A stretch of DNA of 57,883 nt, from positions 1-57,883 of the forward strand of contig JAGZLW010000008.1 in NCBI GenBank assembly GCA_018364455.1, written 5' to 3'. This stretch comes from Streptococcus mitis (GTDB lineage: Bacteria; Bacillota; Bacilli; Lactobacillales; Streptococcaceae). The notes beneath the pieces are model-generated. The model was not told the origin of the DNA. It saw only the letters and a list, made by a program, of their open reading frames with translations, and did no database searches. Shown here piece by piece: positions 8,097-16,357 of the stretch. Each line of letters opens with the position of its first letter. Position 1 is the stretch's first letter. The translations under genes and the position numbers were made by a program.

Positions 8097-8127
8097 CCAC
8101 CTCATCTTGATAGATGGGGTGGAATTT
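8097..8127 (+). terminator. Terminator after the 65-aa ORF
   Basis: CCACCTCATCT (8097-8107) pairs with AGATGGGGTGG (8112-8122) across a TGAT loop, with one wobble, followed by AATTTT. It implies a plus-strand transcript arriving from upstream. Confidence 0.6.
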
Positions 8128-8161
8128 TCGTGTCGTAAATCTACTACCTCTTTATCCCCAA

Positions 8162-8190
8162 ACAAAAATGCCCTAACATCAGCAGGGCAT
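8162..8190 (-). terminator. Terminator of the 71-aa membrane protein gene
   Basis: ATGCCCT (8168-8174) pairs with AGGGCAT (8184-8190). On the minus strand the stem is followed by TTTTTGTTT, directly after the stop codon. Confidence 0.75.
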
Positions 8191-8406
8191 CTAAGCATTT
8201 AATCCAAAGTAAAATACAAACCAAACGACATAGGTTACGAGGAGAAGAAAAAGCGAGTAGAGAGTCACAAAGATAATTTTCCACAAGAACTTGGTTTGTC
8301 GTTGTTCCAGTTTGGCAAATAGAAGATTCCCTCCATAAACGCAAGCAACAAAAACAATAAAAGCTACCAAGCGAGCTCCGATAGCAAAAGCAAATAAGTT
8401 ATACAT
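8191..8406 (-). CDS. Small conserved membrane protein (71 aa)
   Basis: 71 aa with two membrane segments (about residues 5-25 and 43-68) joined by a basic loop (KLEQRQTKF). An excellent ribosome site (AAGGAGG) precedes the ATG and a clear terminator follows the stop, so it is a real single-gene unit. Family and function not recognised. A cre-like sequence lies about 95 bases upstream at 8498-8511. Confidence 0.7.
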   Translation of the reverse strand: MYNLFAFAIGARLVAFIVFVACVYGGNLLFAKLEQRQTKFLWKIIFVTLYSLFLLLVTYVVWFVFYFGLNA

Positions 8407-8497
8407 AGGGCAACCTCCTTGACTTAAAAACTATATGGAATTATGACAAGCAATAAATTTCACTTCCATTATCAAGATAACATATTTTCTTTATTTT

Positions 8498-8511
8498 TGC
8501 AAGCGCTTACC
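8498..8511. promoter_or_regulatory. cre-like CcpA site between the 71-aa gene and rpoY
   Basis: TGCAAGCGCTTACC matches the catabolite-responsive element pattern TGWAANCGNTNNCA at most positions. It lies about 90 bases before the 71-aa membrane gene (minus) and 60 bases before the rpoY -10 box (plus), so either could be affected. Confidence 0.4.
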
Positions 8512-8566
8512 AAAGAAATCGTCCTGTGACTTTCTCGTTTCCGTCTTTTACTAATTTTTCATTTTG

Positions 8567-8575
8567 TGGTATAAT
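8567..8575 (+). promoter_or_regulatory. Extended -10 promoter of rpoY-rnjA
   Basis: TGGTATAAT, an extended -10 box (TATAAT at 8570-8575), with TTTACT (8547-8552) 17 bases upstream as a weak -35. The leader to rpoY is about 105 bases. Confidence 0.65.
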
Positions 8576-8686
8576 TGAAATAATTGTAACGAATCAAGGT
8601 CAATCTAGACACAAAATGGAATGAAATCAAGCAAATCTATGCTAAAAGTTTGGAATAAGCTGACCTGTAAAATAGAAAGGAACTAT

Positions 8687-8920
8687 ATGATTTACAAAGT
8701 TTTTTATCAAGAAACAAAAGAACGTAGCCCACGTCGTGAAACTACACGCGCACTTTACCTAGACATCGATGCCAGCTCAGAACTTGAGGGTCGCATCGCT
8801 GCTCGTCAACTTGTCGAAGAAAATCGCCCAGAGTACAACATCGAGTATATCGAACGCTTGTCTGACAAATTGCTAGATTACGAAAAAGAAACTGGCGCCT
8901 TCGAAATTACGGAGTTCTAA
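8687..8920 (+). CDS. rpoY: RNA polymerase epsilon subunit RpoY
   Basis: 77 aa from the ATG at 8687, preceded by AGAAAGG; the longer frame upstream has no ribosome site and would be atypical. Begins MIYKVFYQETKERSPRRE, the hallmark of the DUF1447/RpoY family, a small subunit of firmicute RNA polymerase. It is followed after one base by rnjA, the conserved rpoY-rnjA pair of Bacillota. Confidence 0.95.
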   Translation: MIYKVFYQETKERSPRRETTRALYLDIDASSELEGRIAARQLVEENRPEYNIEYIERLSDKLLDYEKETGAFEITEF

Positions 8921-8921
8921 T

Positions 8922-10601
8922 ATGGCCTACACTCTTAAACCTGAAGAAGTTGGCGTTTTTGCCATCGGTGGTCTGGGGGAAATCGGGAAAAACACATACG
9001 GAATTGAATACCAAGATGAGATTATCATCGTCGATGCTGGGATTAAATTCCCAGAAGATGACTTGCTGGGTATCGACTACGTCATTCCTGATTACTCTTA
9101 CATCGTAGACAATATCGACCGCGTCAAAGCTGTTTTGATTACACACGGACACGAGGACCACATTGGTGGGATTCCGTTCCTGCTCAAGCAAGCAAATGTC
9201 CCTATTTATGCTGGACCGCTTGCCCTGGCTTTGATCCGTGGGAAGCTCGAAGAACACGGCCTCTTGCGCAACGCCAAACTTTACGAAATCAACCACAACA
9301 CTGAGTTGACCTTTAAAAATCTCAAGGCAACTTTCTTTAGAACCACTCACTCTATTCCAGAGCCTTTGGGGATTGTTATTCATACACCTCAAGGGAAAAT
9401 CGTTTGTACGGGTGACTTCAAGTTTGACTTTACACCAGTTGGTGAACCAGCAGACTTGCACCGTATGGCAGCTCTTGGTGAAGACGGTGTACTCTGTCTC
9501 CTGTCTGACTCGACAAATGCAGAAATTCCAACCTTTACCAACTCTGAAAAAGTCGTTGGCCAGTCCATCATGAAGATTATCCAAGGCATAGAGGGACGTA
9601 TCATCTTTGCATCCTTTGCCTCAAATATCTTCCGTCTCCAGCAAGCAACAGAAGCTGCTGTTAAGACTGGGCGCAAGATCGCTGTCTTTGGTCGTTCGAT
9701 GGAAAAGGCCATTGTCAACGGAATTGAGCTTGGTTACATAAAAGCTCCAAAAGGAACCTTTATCGAGCCAAATGAAATCAAAGATTACCCTGCAGGAGAA
9801 ATTCTGATCCTCTGTACAGGTAGTCAGGGGGAGCCGATGGCAGCCCTCTCTCGTATCGCCAACGGAACCCACCGCCAGGTGCAACTCCAACCAGGTGATA
9901 CCGTTATCTTCTCTTCAAGCCCAATCCCTGGAAACACTACTAGCGTCAACAAGCTGATCAACATCATTTCTGAAGCTGGTGTCGAAGTTATCCACGGTAA
10001 AGTGAACAATATCCATACATCTGGACACGGTGGCCAGCAAGAGCAAAAACTCATGCTCCGCTTGATTAAGCCAAAATACTTCATGCCTGTCCACGGTGAA
10101 TACCGTATGCAAAAAGTCCACGCTGGACTGGCGGTAGATACTGGTGTTGAAAAGGACAATATCTTTATCATGAGCAATGGTGATGTGCTTGCCCTTACTG
10201 CTGACTCAGCTCGTATCGCAGGTCATTTTAACGCCCAAGATATCTATGTCGATGGAAATCGTATCGGTGAAATCGGCGCAGCTGTCCTCAAAGATCGTCG
10301 CGATCTATCTGAAGACGGTGTCGTTCTGGCAGTCGCAACTGTTGACTTCAAATCACAGATGATTCTGTCTGGACCAGATATCCTCAGCCGAGGCTTTGTC
10401 TACATGAGAGAGTCTGGAGACTTGATTCGCCAAAGCCAGCGCATCCTCTTCAATGCAATTCGTATCGCACTAAAAAATAAGGACGCTAGTGTTCAATCTG
10501 TCAATGGTGCCATTGTCAACGCTATTCGCCCCTTCCTCTATGAAAATACAGAACGTGAACCAATCATCATCCCAATGATCCTCACACCAGATGAAGAATA
10601 A
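8922..10601 (+). CDS. rnjA: Ribonuclease J1
   Basis: 559 aa metallo-beta-lactamase/beta-CASP nuclease with the zinc motif HGHEDH (residues 75-80), downstream His/Asp ligands (CTGDFKFD) and a C-terminal domain. It performs 5'-3' exonuclease and endonuclease steps in mRNA decay and rRNA processing in the cytoplasm. Assigned J1 rather than J2 because of its linkage with rpoY. Codon use is markedly more optimised than its neighbours, fitting a highly expressed gene. Terminator at 10608-10636. Confidence 0.93.
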   Translation: MAYTLKPEEVGVFAIGGLGEIGKNTYGIEYQDEIIIVDAGIKFPEDDLLGIDYVIPDYSYIVDNIDRVKAVLITHGHEDHIGGIPFLLKQANVPIYAGPLALALIRGKLEEHGLLRNAKLYEINHNTELTFKNLKATFFRTTHSIPEPLGIVIHTPQGKIVCTGDFKFDFTPVGEPADLHRMAALGEDGVLCLLSDSTNAEIPTFTNSEKVVGQSIMKIIQGIEGRIIFASFASNIFRLQQATEAAVKTGRKIAVFGRSMEKAIVNGIELGYIKAPKGTFIEPNEIKDYPAGEILILCTGSQGEPMAALSRIANGTHRQVQLQPGDTVIFSSSPIPGNTTSVNKLINIISEAGVEVIHGKVNNIHTSGHGGQQEQKLMLRLIKPKYFMPVHGEYRMQKVHAGLAVDTGVEKDNIFIMSNGDVLALTADSARIAGHFNAQDIYVDGNRIGEIGAAVLKDRRDLSEDGVVLAVATVDFKSQMILSGPDILSRGFVYMRESGDLIRQSQRILFNAIRIALKNKDASVQSVNGAIVNAIRPFLYENTEREPIIIPMILTPDEE

Positions 10602-10607
10602 AGCAAG

Positions 10608-10636
10608 AAAACAGCCCCGAAGACGGAGCTGTTTTT
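10608..10636 (+). terminator. Terminator of rpoY-rnjA
   Basis: AACAGC (10610-10615) pairs with GCTGTT (10628-10633), the stem extended internally by CCG/CGG, followed by TTTTTCT. Confidence 0.8.
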
Positions 10637-10657
10637 CTCTATGCTTTCTTTTGAGAT

Positions 10658-10761
10658 TGAAACTCAATAAAAATCGAAATCAGACTAGAAGGCTAGGCGA
10701 AAGCATAACTTGAGTTAGGTGAGCCGAAGCCGACGACGTATTATTTTGATTTTTGAAGAGT
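10658..10761 (-). repeat. BOX-like degenerate intergenic repeat
   Basis: Reads ACTCAATAAAAATCG ... AGACTAGAAGGCTAGGCG ... GCCGAAGCCGACGACG ... GATTTTTGAAGAGT. This has the order of a reversed box C and box A but diverges from the element at 41697. A mitis-group BOX variant is the likeliest identity. Its right end supplies the last few codons and the stop of mnmG. Confidence 0.55.
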
Positions 10762-12654
10762 TTTAGAAATACTACGATTTTTACCTTCAAGATAGACCAT
10801 CAAAATAGAAATATCTGCTGGATTTACTCCCGAAATACGGCTGGCTTGGCCGATGGTTTCTGGATTGATGAGTTTGAACTTCTGACGGGCTTCTGTCGCG
10901 ATAGAATCAATGTCATCCCAGTCGATATTAGCTGGAATGCGTTTTTCTTCCATGCGTTTCATCTTGGCAACCTGGTCCATGGCTTTGGAAATATAGCCTT
11001 CGTACTTGATTTCTGTTTCAATCAATTCGATAATCTTGTCATCCAAGTCCTCTGCAGCTGGTCCGATGAAAGCCACCACATCTTGATAAGAAACTTCTGG
11101 ACGGCGAAGGAATTCCTTGGCTGTCACTGCATCTGTCAAAGGCTTGAAGCCCATTTCCTCAACCTTGGCATTGGTTTCCTTGACTGGCTTGAGTTTGATA
11201 CTGTCTAGGCGTTTCATCTCATTTTCAAATTGATTTTTCTTGATTTCAAAGCGAGCCCAACGTTCATCATCCACAAGGCCAATCTCACGTCCCATCTCGG
11301 TCAAACGCATATCAGCATTGTCATGACGGAGGATAAGACGGTATTCAGCACGACTGGTCAAGAGACGGTAGGGTTCAATGGTTCCCTTGGTCACCAAGTC
11401 ATCAATCATGACCCCGATATAACCGTCACTGCGCTTCAAAATCAATTCAGGCTTGCCTTGGACTTTCAAAGCCGCATTGATACCCGCGATAATCCCTTGG
11501 CCAGCAGCTTCTTCATAACCTGATGTTCCATTTGTCTGACCAGCAGTGAAAAGTCCGGAGATTTTCTTGGTTTCCAGAGTCGCACGTAACTGATGAGGCA
11601 AGACCATATCATACTCAATGGCATAACCTGTCCGCATCATCTCTGCATTTTCCAAACCTTTGATGGAATGAACCAAGTCACGCTGGACATCCTCAGGCAG
11701 ACTGGTTGAAAGTCCTTGAACATAGACTTCCTCAGTATTGCGCCCTTCTGGCTCTAGGAAGAGTTGGTGGCGTTCCTTGTCCGCAAAGCGCACAATCTTG
11801 TCTTCAATCGACGGACAGTAACGAGGTCCCACTCCCTTAACCACACCTGTAAACATAGGTGCACGGTGGAGGTTGTTTTGGATAATCTCATGACTGGTAC
11901 CATTGGTATAGGTCAACCAGCATGGCACCTGATCCTTGACATAATCCTCATCACGTGAAGTGTATGAGAAATGATTAGGCGCTTCGTCTCCTGGCTGAAT
12001 TTCTGTCACATCGTAATTGATAGAAGAAGCCTTGACACGTGGAGGGGTTCCTGTCTTGAAACGACCGATTTCGAGGCCCAGTTCCTTGAGATTGTCAGCA
12101 AGGTTAATAGAAGCCAAACTGTGGTTAGGACCTGATGAGTACTTGAGGTCACCGATGATAATTTCCCCACGGAGGGCCGTCCCTGTCGTCACGATAACGG
12201 CCTTAGCAGCATATTCTTGATGGGTCGCTGTACGAACACCGACAACTTTGCCGTCTTCCACCAAAATCTCATCAATCATGGTTTGACGAAGGGTCAGATT
12301 CTCTTGATTTTCAACTGTCTTGCGCATTTCCTTAGAGTAAAGCTCCTTGTCAGCCTGCGCACGAAGGGCACGGACAGCTGGACCCTTCCCTGTGTTGAGC
12401 ATCTTCATCTGGATGTAAGTCTTGTCAATGGTTTTGGCCATCTCGCCACCGAGGGCATCAACTTCACGCACAACGATCCCCTTGGCAGAACCACCGATAG
12501 AGGGATTACAAGGCATGAAAGCCAGCATTTCAATGTTGATGGTCGCAAGTAAGACCTTACAACCCATACGGCTAGCAGCTAAGGAGGCCTCAACCCCAGC
12601 GTGTCCCGCACCAATTACAATAATATCGTATTCTTCAGTAAAATTATATGTCAT
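10741..12654 (-). CDS. mnmG: tRNA U34 carboxymethylaminomethyl enzyme MnmG (GidA)
   Basis: 637 aa FAD protein, normal length. With MnmE it modifies U34 in the wobble position of tRNAs reading NNA/NNG codons. The FAD motif VIGAGHAGVEAS is at residues 14-25; PCNPSIGGSAKG and GQTNGTSGYEEAAGQG follow as in all MnmG proteins. Its 5' end overlaps the Nudix gene upstream by 11 bases. The last residues (KTLQKSK) are encoded within a BOX-like repeat, so the C-terminal tail may differ from relatives. Confidence 0.95.
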   Translation of the reverse strand: MTYNFTEEYDIIVIGAGHAGVEASLAASRMGCKVLLATINIEMLAFMPCNPSIGGSAKGIVVREVDALGGEMAKTIDKTYIQMKMLNTGKGPAVRALRAQADKELYSKEMRKTVENQENLTLRQTMIDEILVEDGKVVGVRTATHQEYAAKAVIVTTGTALRGEIIIGDLKYSSGPNHSLASINLADNLKELGLEIGRFKTGTPPRVKASSINYDVTEIQPGDEAPNHFSYTSRDEDYVKDQVPCWLTYTNGTSHEIIQNNLHRAPMFTGVVKGVGPRYCPSIEDKIVRFADKERHQLFLEPEGRNTEEVYVQGLSTSLPEDVQRDLVHSIKGLENAEMMRTGYAIEYDMVLPHQLRATLETKKISGLFTAGQTNGTSGYEEAAGQGIIAGINAALKVQGKPELILKRSDGYIGVMIDDLVTKGTIEPYRLLTSRAEYRLILRHDNADMRLTEMGREIGLVDDERWARFEIKKNQFENEMKRLDSIKLKPVKETNAKVEEMGFKPLTDAVTAKEFLRRPEVSYQDVVAFIGPAAEDLDDKIIELIETEIKYEGYISKAMDQVAKMKRMEEKRIPANIDWDDIDSIATEARQKFKLINPETIGQASRISGVNPADISILMVYLEGKNRSISKTLQKSK

Positions 12655-13072
12655 TTCTTAACCTTTCAAAAATTTCTCGCAAATAAGGAACTAACTTCTC
12701 CTCCTCTAGAGCTTGATCCATAGTAACCCATTTAAAGTGTGTATGCTCTTCAGGATCTAATCTGATAATCGGCTTCTCCCCAATCCACTCTGCTTTATAA
12801 ACTAAGCGAGTAAAGACCGTATCCTTAGAGGTATCCAGTTGACTATCTTCGTGAAGAAGTTTGAGCGAACTGCTATCTAGCCTAACTCCCGCTTCTTCAA
12901 TGCATTCTCTAAGAGCACCATCTCGCGGAAGTTCACCCTTTTCAACCCCGCCACCAGGAATATCCCAGTAAGTTGGATAAACGTTGGGTTCTCCTCTTTT
13001 AATTTCCGAACGCTGAATGAGCAAATAATCACCACCACTATGAACAAGTACATGGGCAATAAGCTTAACCAT
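12644..13072 (-). CDS. Nudix hydrolase (MutT-like)
   Basis: 142 aa with a complete Nudix box: G-x5-E-x7-REcIEEAG (from GGVEKGELPRDG, about residues 41-63), which binds the metal and cleaves nucleoside diphosphate-X substrates. Substrate cannot be told from sequence. Overlaps mnmG by 11 bases and follows another Nudix gene by 11 bases, so the genes are probably cotranscribed. Confidence 0.88.
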   Translation of the reverse strand: MVKLIAHVLVHSGGDYLLIQRSEIKRGEPNVYPTYWDIPGGGVEKGELPRDGALRECIEEAGVRLDSSSLKLLHEDSQLDTSKDTVFTRLVYKAEWIGEKPIIRLDPEEHTHFKWVTMDQALEEEKLVPYLREIFERLRNDI

Positions 13073-13083
13073 CCTTTCCTCTC

Positions 13084-13539
13084 CTATTCCTCAAGATGAA
13101 TGTGTCTTAGTTGACCGTCCCAATCTGGTAAGGCTGTTTTTAAAAAGGCTGGGACTAGTTGGAAATCCTGAAGCTGGTCCAAGTCAATCCACTCACAGGG
13201 CTGCCTTTTCTCATCTTCCTGCATGGTCAATGGGGCATCCTCAAGCAAGTCCACCAGATAATGAAACTCGATGTTGTGCCAATAGACACCATCTTCTTCA
13301 AAACGATTTTCAACAACAAAAGCTAGTTGCCCAGCTTGAGCTTCGACACCCAGTTCTTCCCTCACTTCACGGACTACCGCTTCTTCCGTGCTTTCATTGA
13401 CTTGAATCGCACCGCCAATAGTGTAATACTTGCCCTTATCTTTGGTAACTAAGAGCTTGCCATTTTGGACAATCAAGGCTGTCGCCCGAACACCAAAAAC
13501 TGTATTTCCTACTTTTGTCCGAAAGTCTTGCTGAGTCAT
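13084..13539 (-). CDS. Nudix hydrolase
   Basis: 151 aa from the ATG at 13539, placed by GAGGAAAGGAC just upstream; the longer frame adds nine residues with no ribosome site. Nudix box GGAIQVNESTEEAVVREVRE at about residues 51-70, continuing ELG. Substrate unknown. First of two tandem but clearly different Nudix genes; it follows mnmA after about 140 bases. Confidence 0.88.
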   Translation of the reverse strand: MTQQDFRTKVGNTVFGVRATALIVQNGKLLVTKDKGKYYTIGGAIQVNESTEEAVVREVREELGVEAQAGQLAFVVENRFEEDGVYWHNIEFHYLVDLLEDAPLTMQEDEKRQPCEWIDLDQLQDFQLVPAFLKTALPDWDGQLRHIHLEE

Positions 13540-13679
13540 TTTTGTCCTTTCCTCTAAACGACACAAAAACAGTCAAAACTCCAAAGAAGTGCAGGACAAA
13601 AAAGCCTGCAACATCCATGAGCTTTGACCATCATTTCTATTGCTGTTATTATTGTAGCAAATTGAGAAAATTTGTCAAT

Positions 13680-14801
13680 CTAAATGTACTGACAAACTTG
13701 TCCATCACGGTAAGCATTGTCAATCAAACCGCCACCTAGACACTCTTCGCCATCGTAAAAGACAACTGCCTGTCCTGGTGTGATGGCGCGTTGCGGTTCT
13801 GCAAAGATGACCTCTGCCTTATCTCCTTTGACATGGACGGTCACCTTAGAATCAGGCTGACGGTAGCGGAATTTTGCTGTGCATTCTAGCGTAAACTCCT
13901 CTGGCATATCACGAGTAAAGTGGACTTGGCTAGCCTCTAGGCTGGTTGACATGAGCGAATCATGGTAGAAACCTTGGCCTACATAGAGAATATTCTTGCT
14001 TAGGTCTTTTCCGACAACGAACCAAGGGGCATTGTCACCACCGTGTTGTCCACCGATACCGAGACCGCCACGCTGACCGATTGTATAATACATAAGTCCT
14101 GCATGCTCGCCCATATCGCGTCCATCCACTGTCATCATACGACCAGGTTGAGCTGGCAGGTAGTTGCTGAGGAAATTTTTAAAGTTCTTTTCTCCGATAA
14201 AGCAAATCCCTGTCGAGTCTTTCTTCTTAGCAGTCGCAAGGCCTGCTTCTTCTGCTAATTTTCGCACTTCAGGCTTTTCCAAATGTCCCAGAGGAAACAT
14301 GGTTTTTTGAAGTTGTTCTTGCGAAAGTTGGCTAAGGAAATAGGTCTGGTCCTTGCCATTGTCCACACCACGAAGCATGTGAACTGTTCCATCCTCATCA
14401 CGCGCCACTCGGGCATAATGCCCAGTCGCTACATAGTCTGCCCCCAAGGTCATGGCATAGTCCAAAAAGGCCTTAAACTTGATTTCCTTGTTACACATAA
14501 CATCTGGATTTGGCGTACGTCCTGCACGGTATTCCGCTAGGAAATACTCGAAAACGCGGTCCCAGTACTCTTTTTCAAAATTGACAGAGTAGTAAGGAAT
14601 GCCAATCTGGTCTGCCACCGCAGCCACATCCTTGTAATCTTCGGTCGCCGTACAGACGCCGTTTTCATCTGTGTCATCCCAGTTCTTCATGAAGATACCG
14701 ATCACATCGTAGCCCTGCTCCTTGAGAAGAAGAGCCGTCACCGACGAATCAACACCACCACTCATCCCCACGACAACACGTGTTTTAGAGTTATCACTCA
14801 T
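13680..14801 (-). CDS. mnmA: tRNA-specific 2-thiouridylase MnmA
   Basis: 373 aa from the ATG at 14801, the usual streptococcal length; an in-frame ATG 18 codons upstream would run into the leader repeats. The PP-loop GMSGGVDSS (residues 12-20) activates U34. Catalytic cysteines are seen at Cys103 (NPDVMCNKEIKF) and Cys200 (DSTGICFIGE). It thiolates the same wobble uridine that MnmG modifies, and mnmG lies a few genes downstream on the same strand. Confidence 0.95.
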   Translation of the reverse strand: MSDNSKTRVVVGMSGGVDSSVTALLLKEQGYDVIGIFMKNWDDTDENGVCTATEDYKDVAAVADQIGIPYYSVNFEKEYWDRVFEYFLAEYRAGRTPNPDVMCNKEIKFKAFLDYAMTLGADYVATGHYARVARDEDGTVHMLRGVDNGKDQTYFLSQLSQEQLQKTMFPLGHLEKPEVRKLAEEAGLATAKKKDSTGICFIGEKNFKNFLSNYLPAQPGRMMTVDGRDMGEHAGLMYYTIGQRGGLGIGGQHGGDNAPWFVVGKDLSKNILYVGQGFYHDSLMSTSLEASQVHFTRDMPEEFTLECTAKFRYRQPDSKVTVHVKGDKAEVIFAEPQRAITPGQAVVFYDGEECLGGGLIDNAYRDGQVCQYI

Positions 14802-14826
14802 GGTAAGTCTCCCATCTATTCGTTTA

Positions 14827-14867
14827 TTCACGATTGAAGGTCGTGTGTGCTTCACGATTGAAGGTCG
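14827..14867. repeat. Two 17-bp direct repeats in the mnmA leader
   Basis: TTCACGATTGAAGGTCG occurs perfectly at 14827-14843 and 14851-14867 (period 24). Each copy contains the near-palindrome TTCA-CGAT-TGAA. They lie between the mnmA promoter (14882-14910) and its ATG (14801), i.e. in the transcribed leader. Confidence 0.8.
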
Positions 14868-14881
14868 CTTGAGCAGTATTC

Positions 14882-14910
14882 ATTATAACATGCTTGATTA
14901 GAGAAGACAA
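14882..14910 (-). promoter_or_regulatory. mnmA promoter
   Basis: Minus strand TTGTCT (14905-14910), 17-nt spacer, TATAAT (14882-14887) extended by an upstream TG. The predicted leader is about 75 bases and carries the twin 17-bp repeats. Confidence 0.7.
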
Positions 14911-14958
14911 GAAAGAGGGTGATAATCTACGAACCACTGGTTTTTATTGATAAAAACT

Positions 14959-15174
14959 TTAGTCATCATCGTCTCTATAAAAATATTTTCTATACACTCT
15001 TGATAATACCAAAATTAATGCCAATATCATACCAAGAGCTATAATAATAGAATTTATTAGATTTATTTTAGTATATCCAATCACTAGTCCAATAATTGGA
15101 CTAGTAGACATGCTTAGATATAATAAAAATAACAAAAAATGAATTTCACCAATTCCTGCAAAAAAATGTTTCAT
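14959..15174 (-). CDS. Small hypothetical membrane protein (71 aa)
   Basis: 71 aa with two hydrophobic segments (about residues 10-33 and 39-58) and an acidic tail (YRDDDD). No family recognised. Part of an AT-rich run of small membrane proteins (14959-16320) transcribed away from an rgg gene, a layout often seen in peptide/immunity islands. The ribosome site is weak. Confidence 0.5.
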   Translation of the reverse strand: MKHFFAGIGEIHFLLFLLYLSMSTSPIIGLVIGYTKINLINSIIIALGMILALILVLSRVYRKYFYRDDDD

Positions 15175-15222
15175 TTTAAATATCCCAATTTTACCTTTCG
15201 TCTTAATAATCCATTAACAACT

Positions 15223-15435
15223 CTATTGACTTCTCTTTTTTTTGAAAAATCTTGATAGCAAATTTGCTCCACTTAATGCCACTAAAATTTCAATAGGCAA
15301 AAAATAGTAATCCCATATCAAATGAGAAATCAGCAATGTTAGAAATAGTATACAGTCAATATAACTATTCTGAAAATACTCTGTAATTACATAATACAGA
15401 AATGCCACAACCACTGCAATTAAAACAACCATCAT
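15223..15435 (-). CDS. Small hypothetical membrane protein (70 aa)
   Basis: 70 aa with two to three hydrophobic segments and a basic C-terminus (RFFKKKRSQ). AAGGACAGG lies about 12 bases before the tandem ATGs. Not recognised. Its AT content and position link it to the neighbouring small membrane genes. Confidence 0.5.
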   Translation of the reverse strand: MMVVLIAVVVAFLYYVITEYFQNSYIDCILFLTLLISHLIWDYYFLPIEILVALSGANLLSRFFKKKRSQ

Positions 15436-15465
15436 AATACTATTATCCTGTCCTTCTCACTAACT

Positions 15466-15581
15466 CTATTTCCAAAATTTCATTTTTGGGGGACTTAGTA
15501 ACGCAATTCCAATTAGCAATACACCTAATATAAATAAAAGTATTTCCCAAAATTTATTCTCAGTTTTAATAAAGATACCAT
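15466..15581 (-). pseudogene. Frameshifted single-membrane-segment small ORF
   Basis: From ATG at 15581 (preceded by GAGATAG) the frame stops after 18 codons. If one A is restored in the AAAA run near codon 6, the reading continues as a 38-residue protein with a clear membrane helix (EILLFILGVLLIGIALL) ending PPKMKFWK and a stop at 15466. A recent one-base deletion, or less likely programmed slippage on the A-run, would explain it. It follows the 243-aa membrane gene by a few bases. Confidence 0.5.
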
Positions 15582-15588
15582 ATCTATC

Positions 15589-16320
15589 TCATTTCTTATT
15601 TTTAAATAATTCGTACTCTTTTTCTCTGATAAAGGGAAGTGAGAAATTAGAAAAAATTAGTAGAATTGAAAACAGATATTCGTCTTTTTGTATCACTAAA
15701 ACATAACCTAAAAATATATAGACAATCAAATCTAGTACAAAAAGAGAAAATATCCTCCTTTTCATTACCTTACTTGTCTTAAAAATTCCGTTTAATAGAA
15801 GCTTTATCGTAGTATCTACACAAATTTTTATCAAAAAGATAAGAGCCAATACACGATTATCAACTGTACCATGAAGAATAAATGGAAATATAGTTAATAT
15901 AAAACTAGAAATCTCTAAATATTTTATCCAAGGAGATTGAGACATCTTACTTTTAAACTGACTGATTTTCCTATACTCGCTAGCTAATCTAGTATCAAAA
16001 TCTTTACCAATTATATTAAAGATTAAGAACTCCAGGATAAAAATACTGATTAATACGATATAAGTAGAAACCTTTCCTGGGAAATATTTATTGATTAAAA
16101 TCGGGAAAATCATTAACAGAATTGAGTTTATGGCTAGACAGATAGATACTATTTTATTTTTCACTGAATATATAGGGAGCGATACTATCGCATAGAGAAA
16201 CGCTAAAAAAATAAGCAAGAAATACTCAGTGCTGCTAATTAGCGGCGCCCTTAATGATAAAAATAGATAGGCCCCCCACACGATGATATGCGCTTTACGA
16301 ATTGACTCTAGATTACTCAT
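15589..16320 (-). CDS. Hypothetical polytopic membrane protein
   Basis: 243 aa from the ATG at 16320, chosen for AGAGGAAGAAGC before it. About seven or eight membrane segments, no recognised motif, ending in a charged tail (EKEYELFKNKK). First gene of the AT-rich group and divergent from rgg at 16477. Its upstream region holds TTGACA inside a 17-bp box shared with the rgg leader, so control by that Rgg is plausible. It could be an immunity or transport protein; unknown. Confidence 0.6.
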   Translation of the reverse strand: MSNLESIRKAHIIVWGAYLFLSLRAPLISSTEYFLLIFLAFLYAIVSLPIYSVKNKIVSICLAINSILLMIFPILINKYFPGKVSTYIVLISIFILEFLIFNIIGKDFDTRLASEYRKISQFKSKMSQSPWIKYLEISSFILTIFPFILHGTVDNRVLALIFLIKICVDTTIKLLLNGIFKTSKVMKRRIFSLFVLDLIVYIFLGYVLVIQKDEYLFSILLIFSNFSLPFIREKEYELFKNKK

Positions 16321-16357
16321 GCTTCTTCCTCTTATCCTTGGTTCCATTTTTAAACTA

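Noticed and set aside
8907..9584. 225-aa open frame on the minus strand inside rnjA
   Set aside because: It lies antisense to a strongly conserved, codon-optimised gene, has no ribosome site and a composition typical of shadow frames.
10753..12661. Several plus-strand open frames (up to 151 aa) across mnmG
   Set aside because: All are antisense to mnmG, lack start signals and have no recognisable protein features.
13591..13609. GCAGG/CCTGC hairpin between mnmA and the Nudix gene as a terminator
   Set aside because: The stem is only 5 bp and the T-run lies inside the loop rather than after it; too weak to call.
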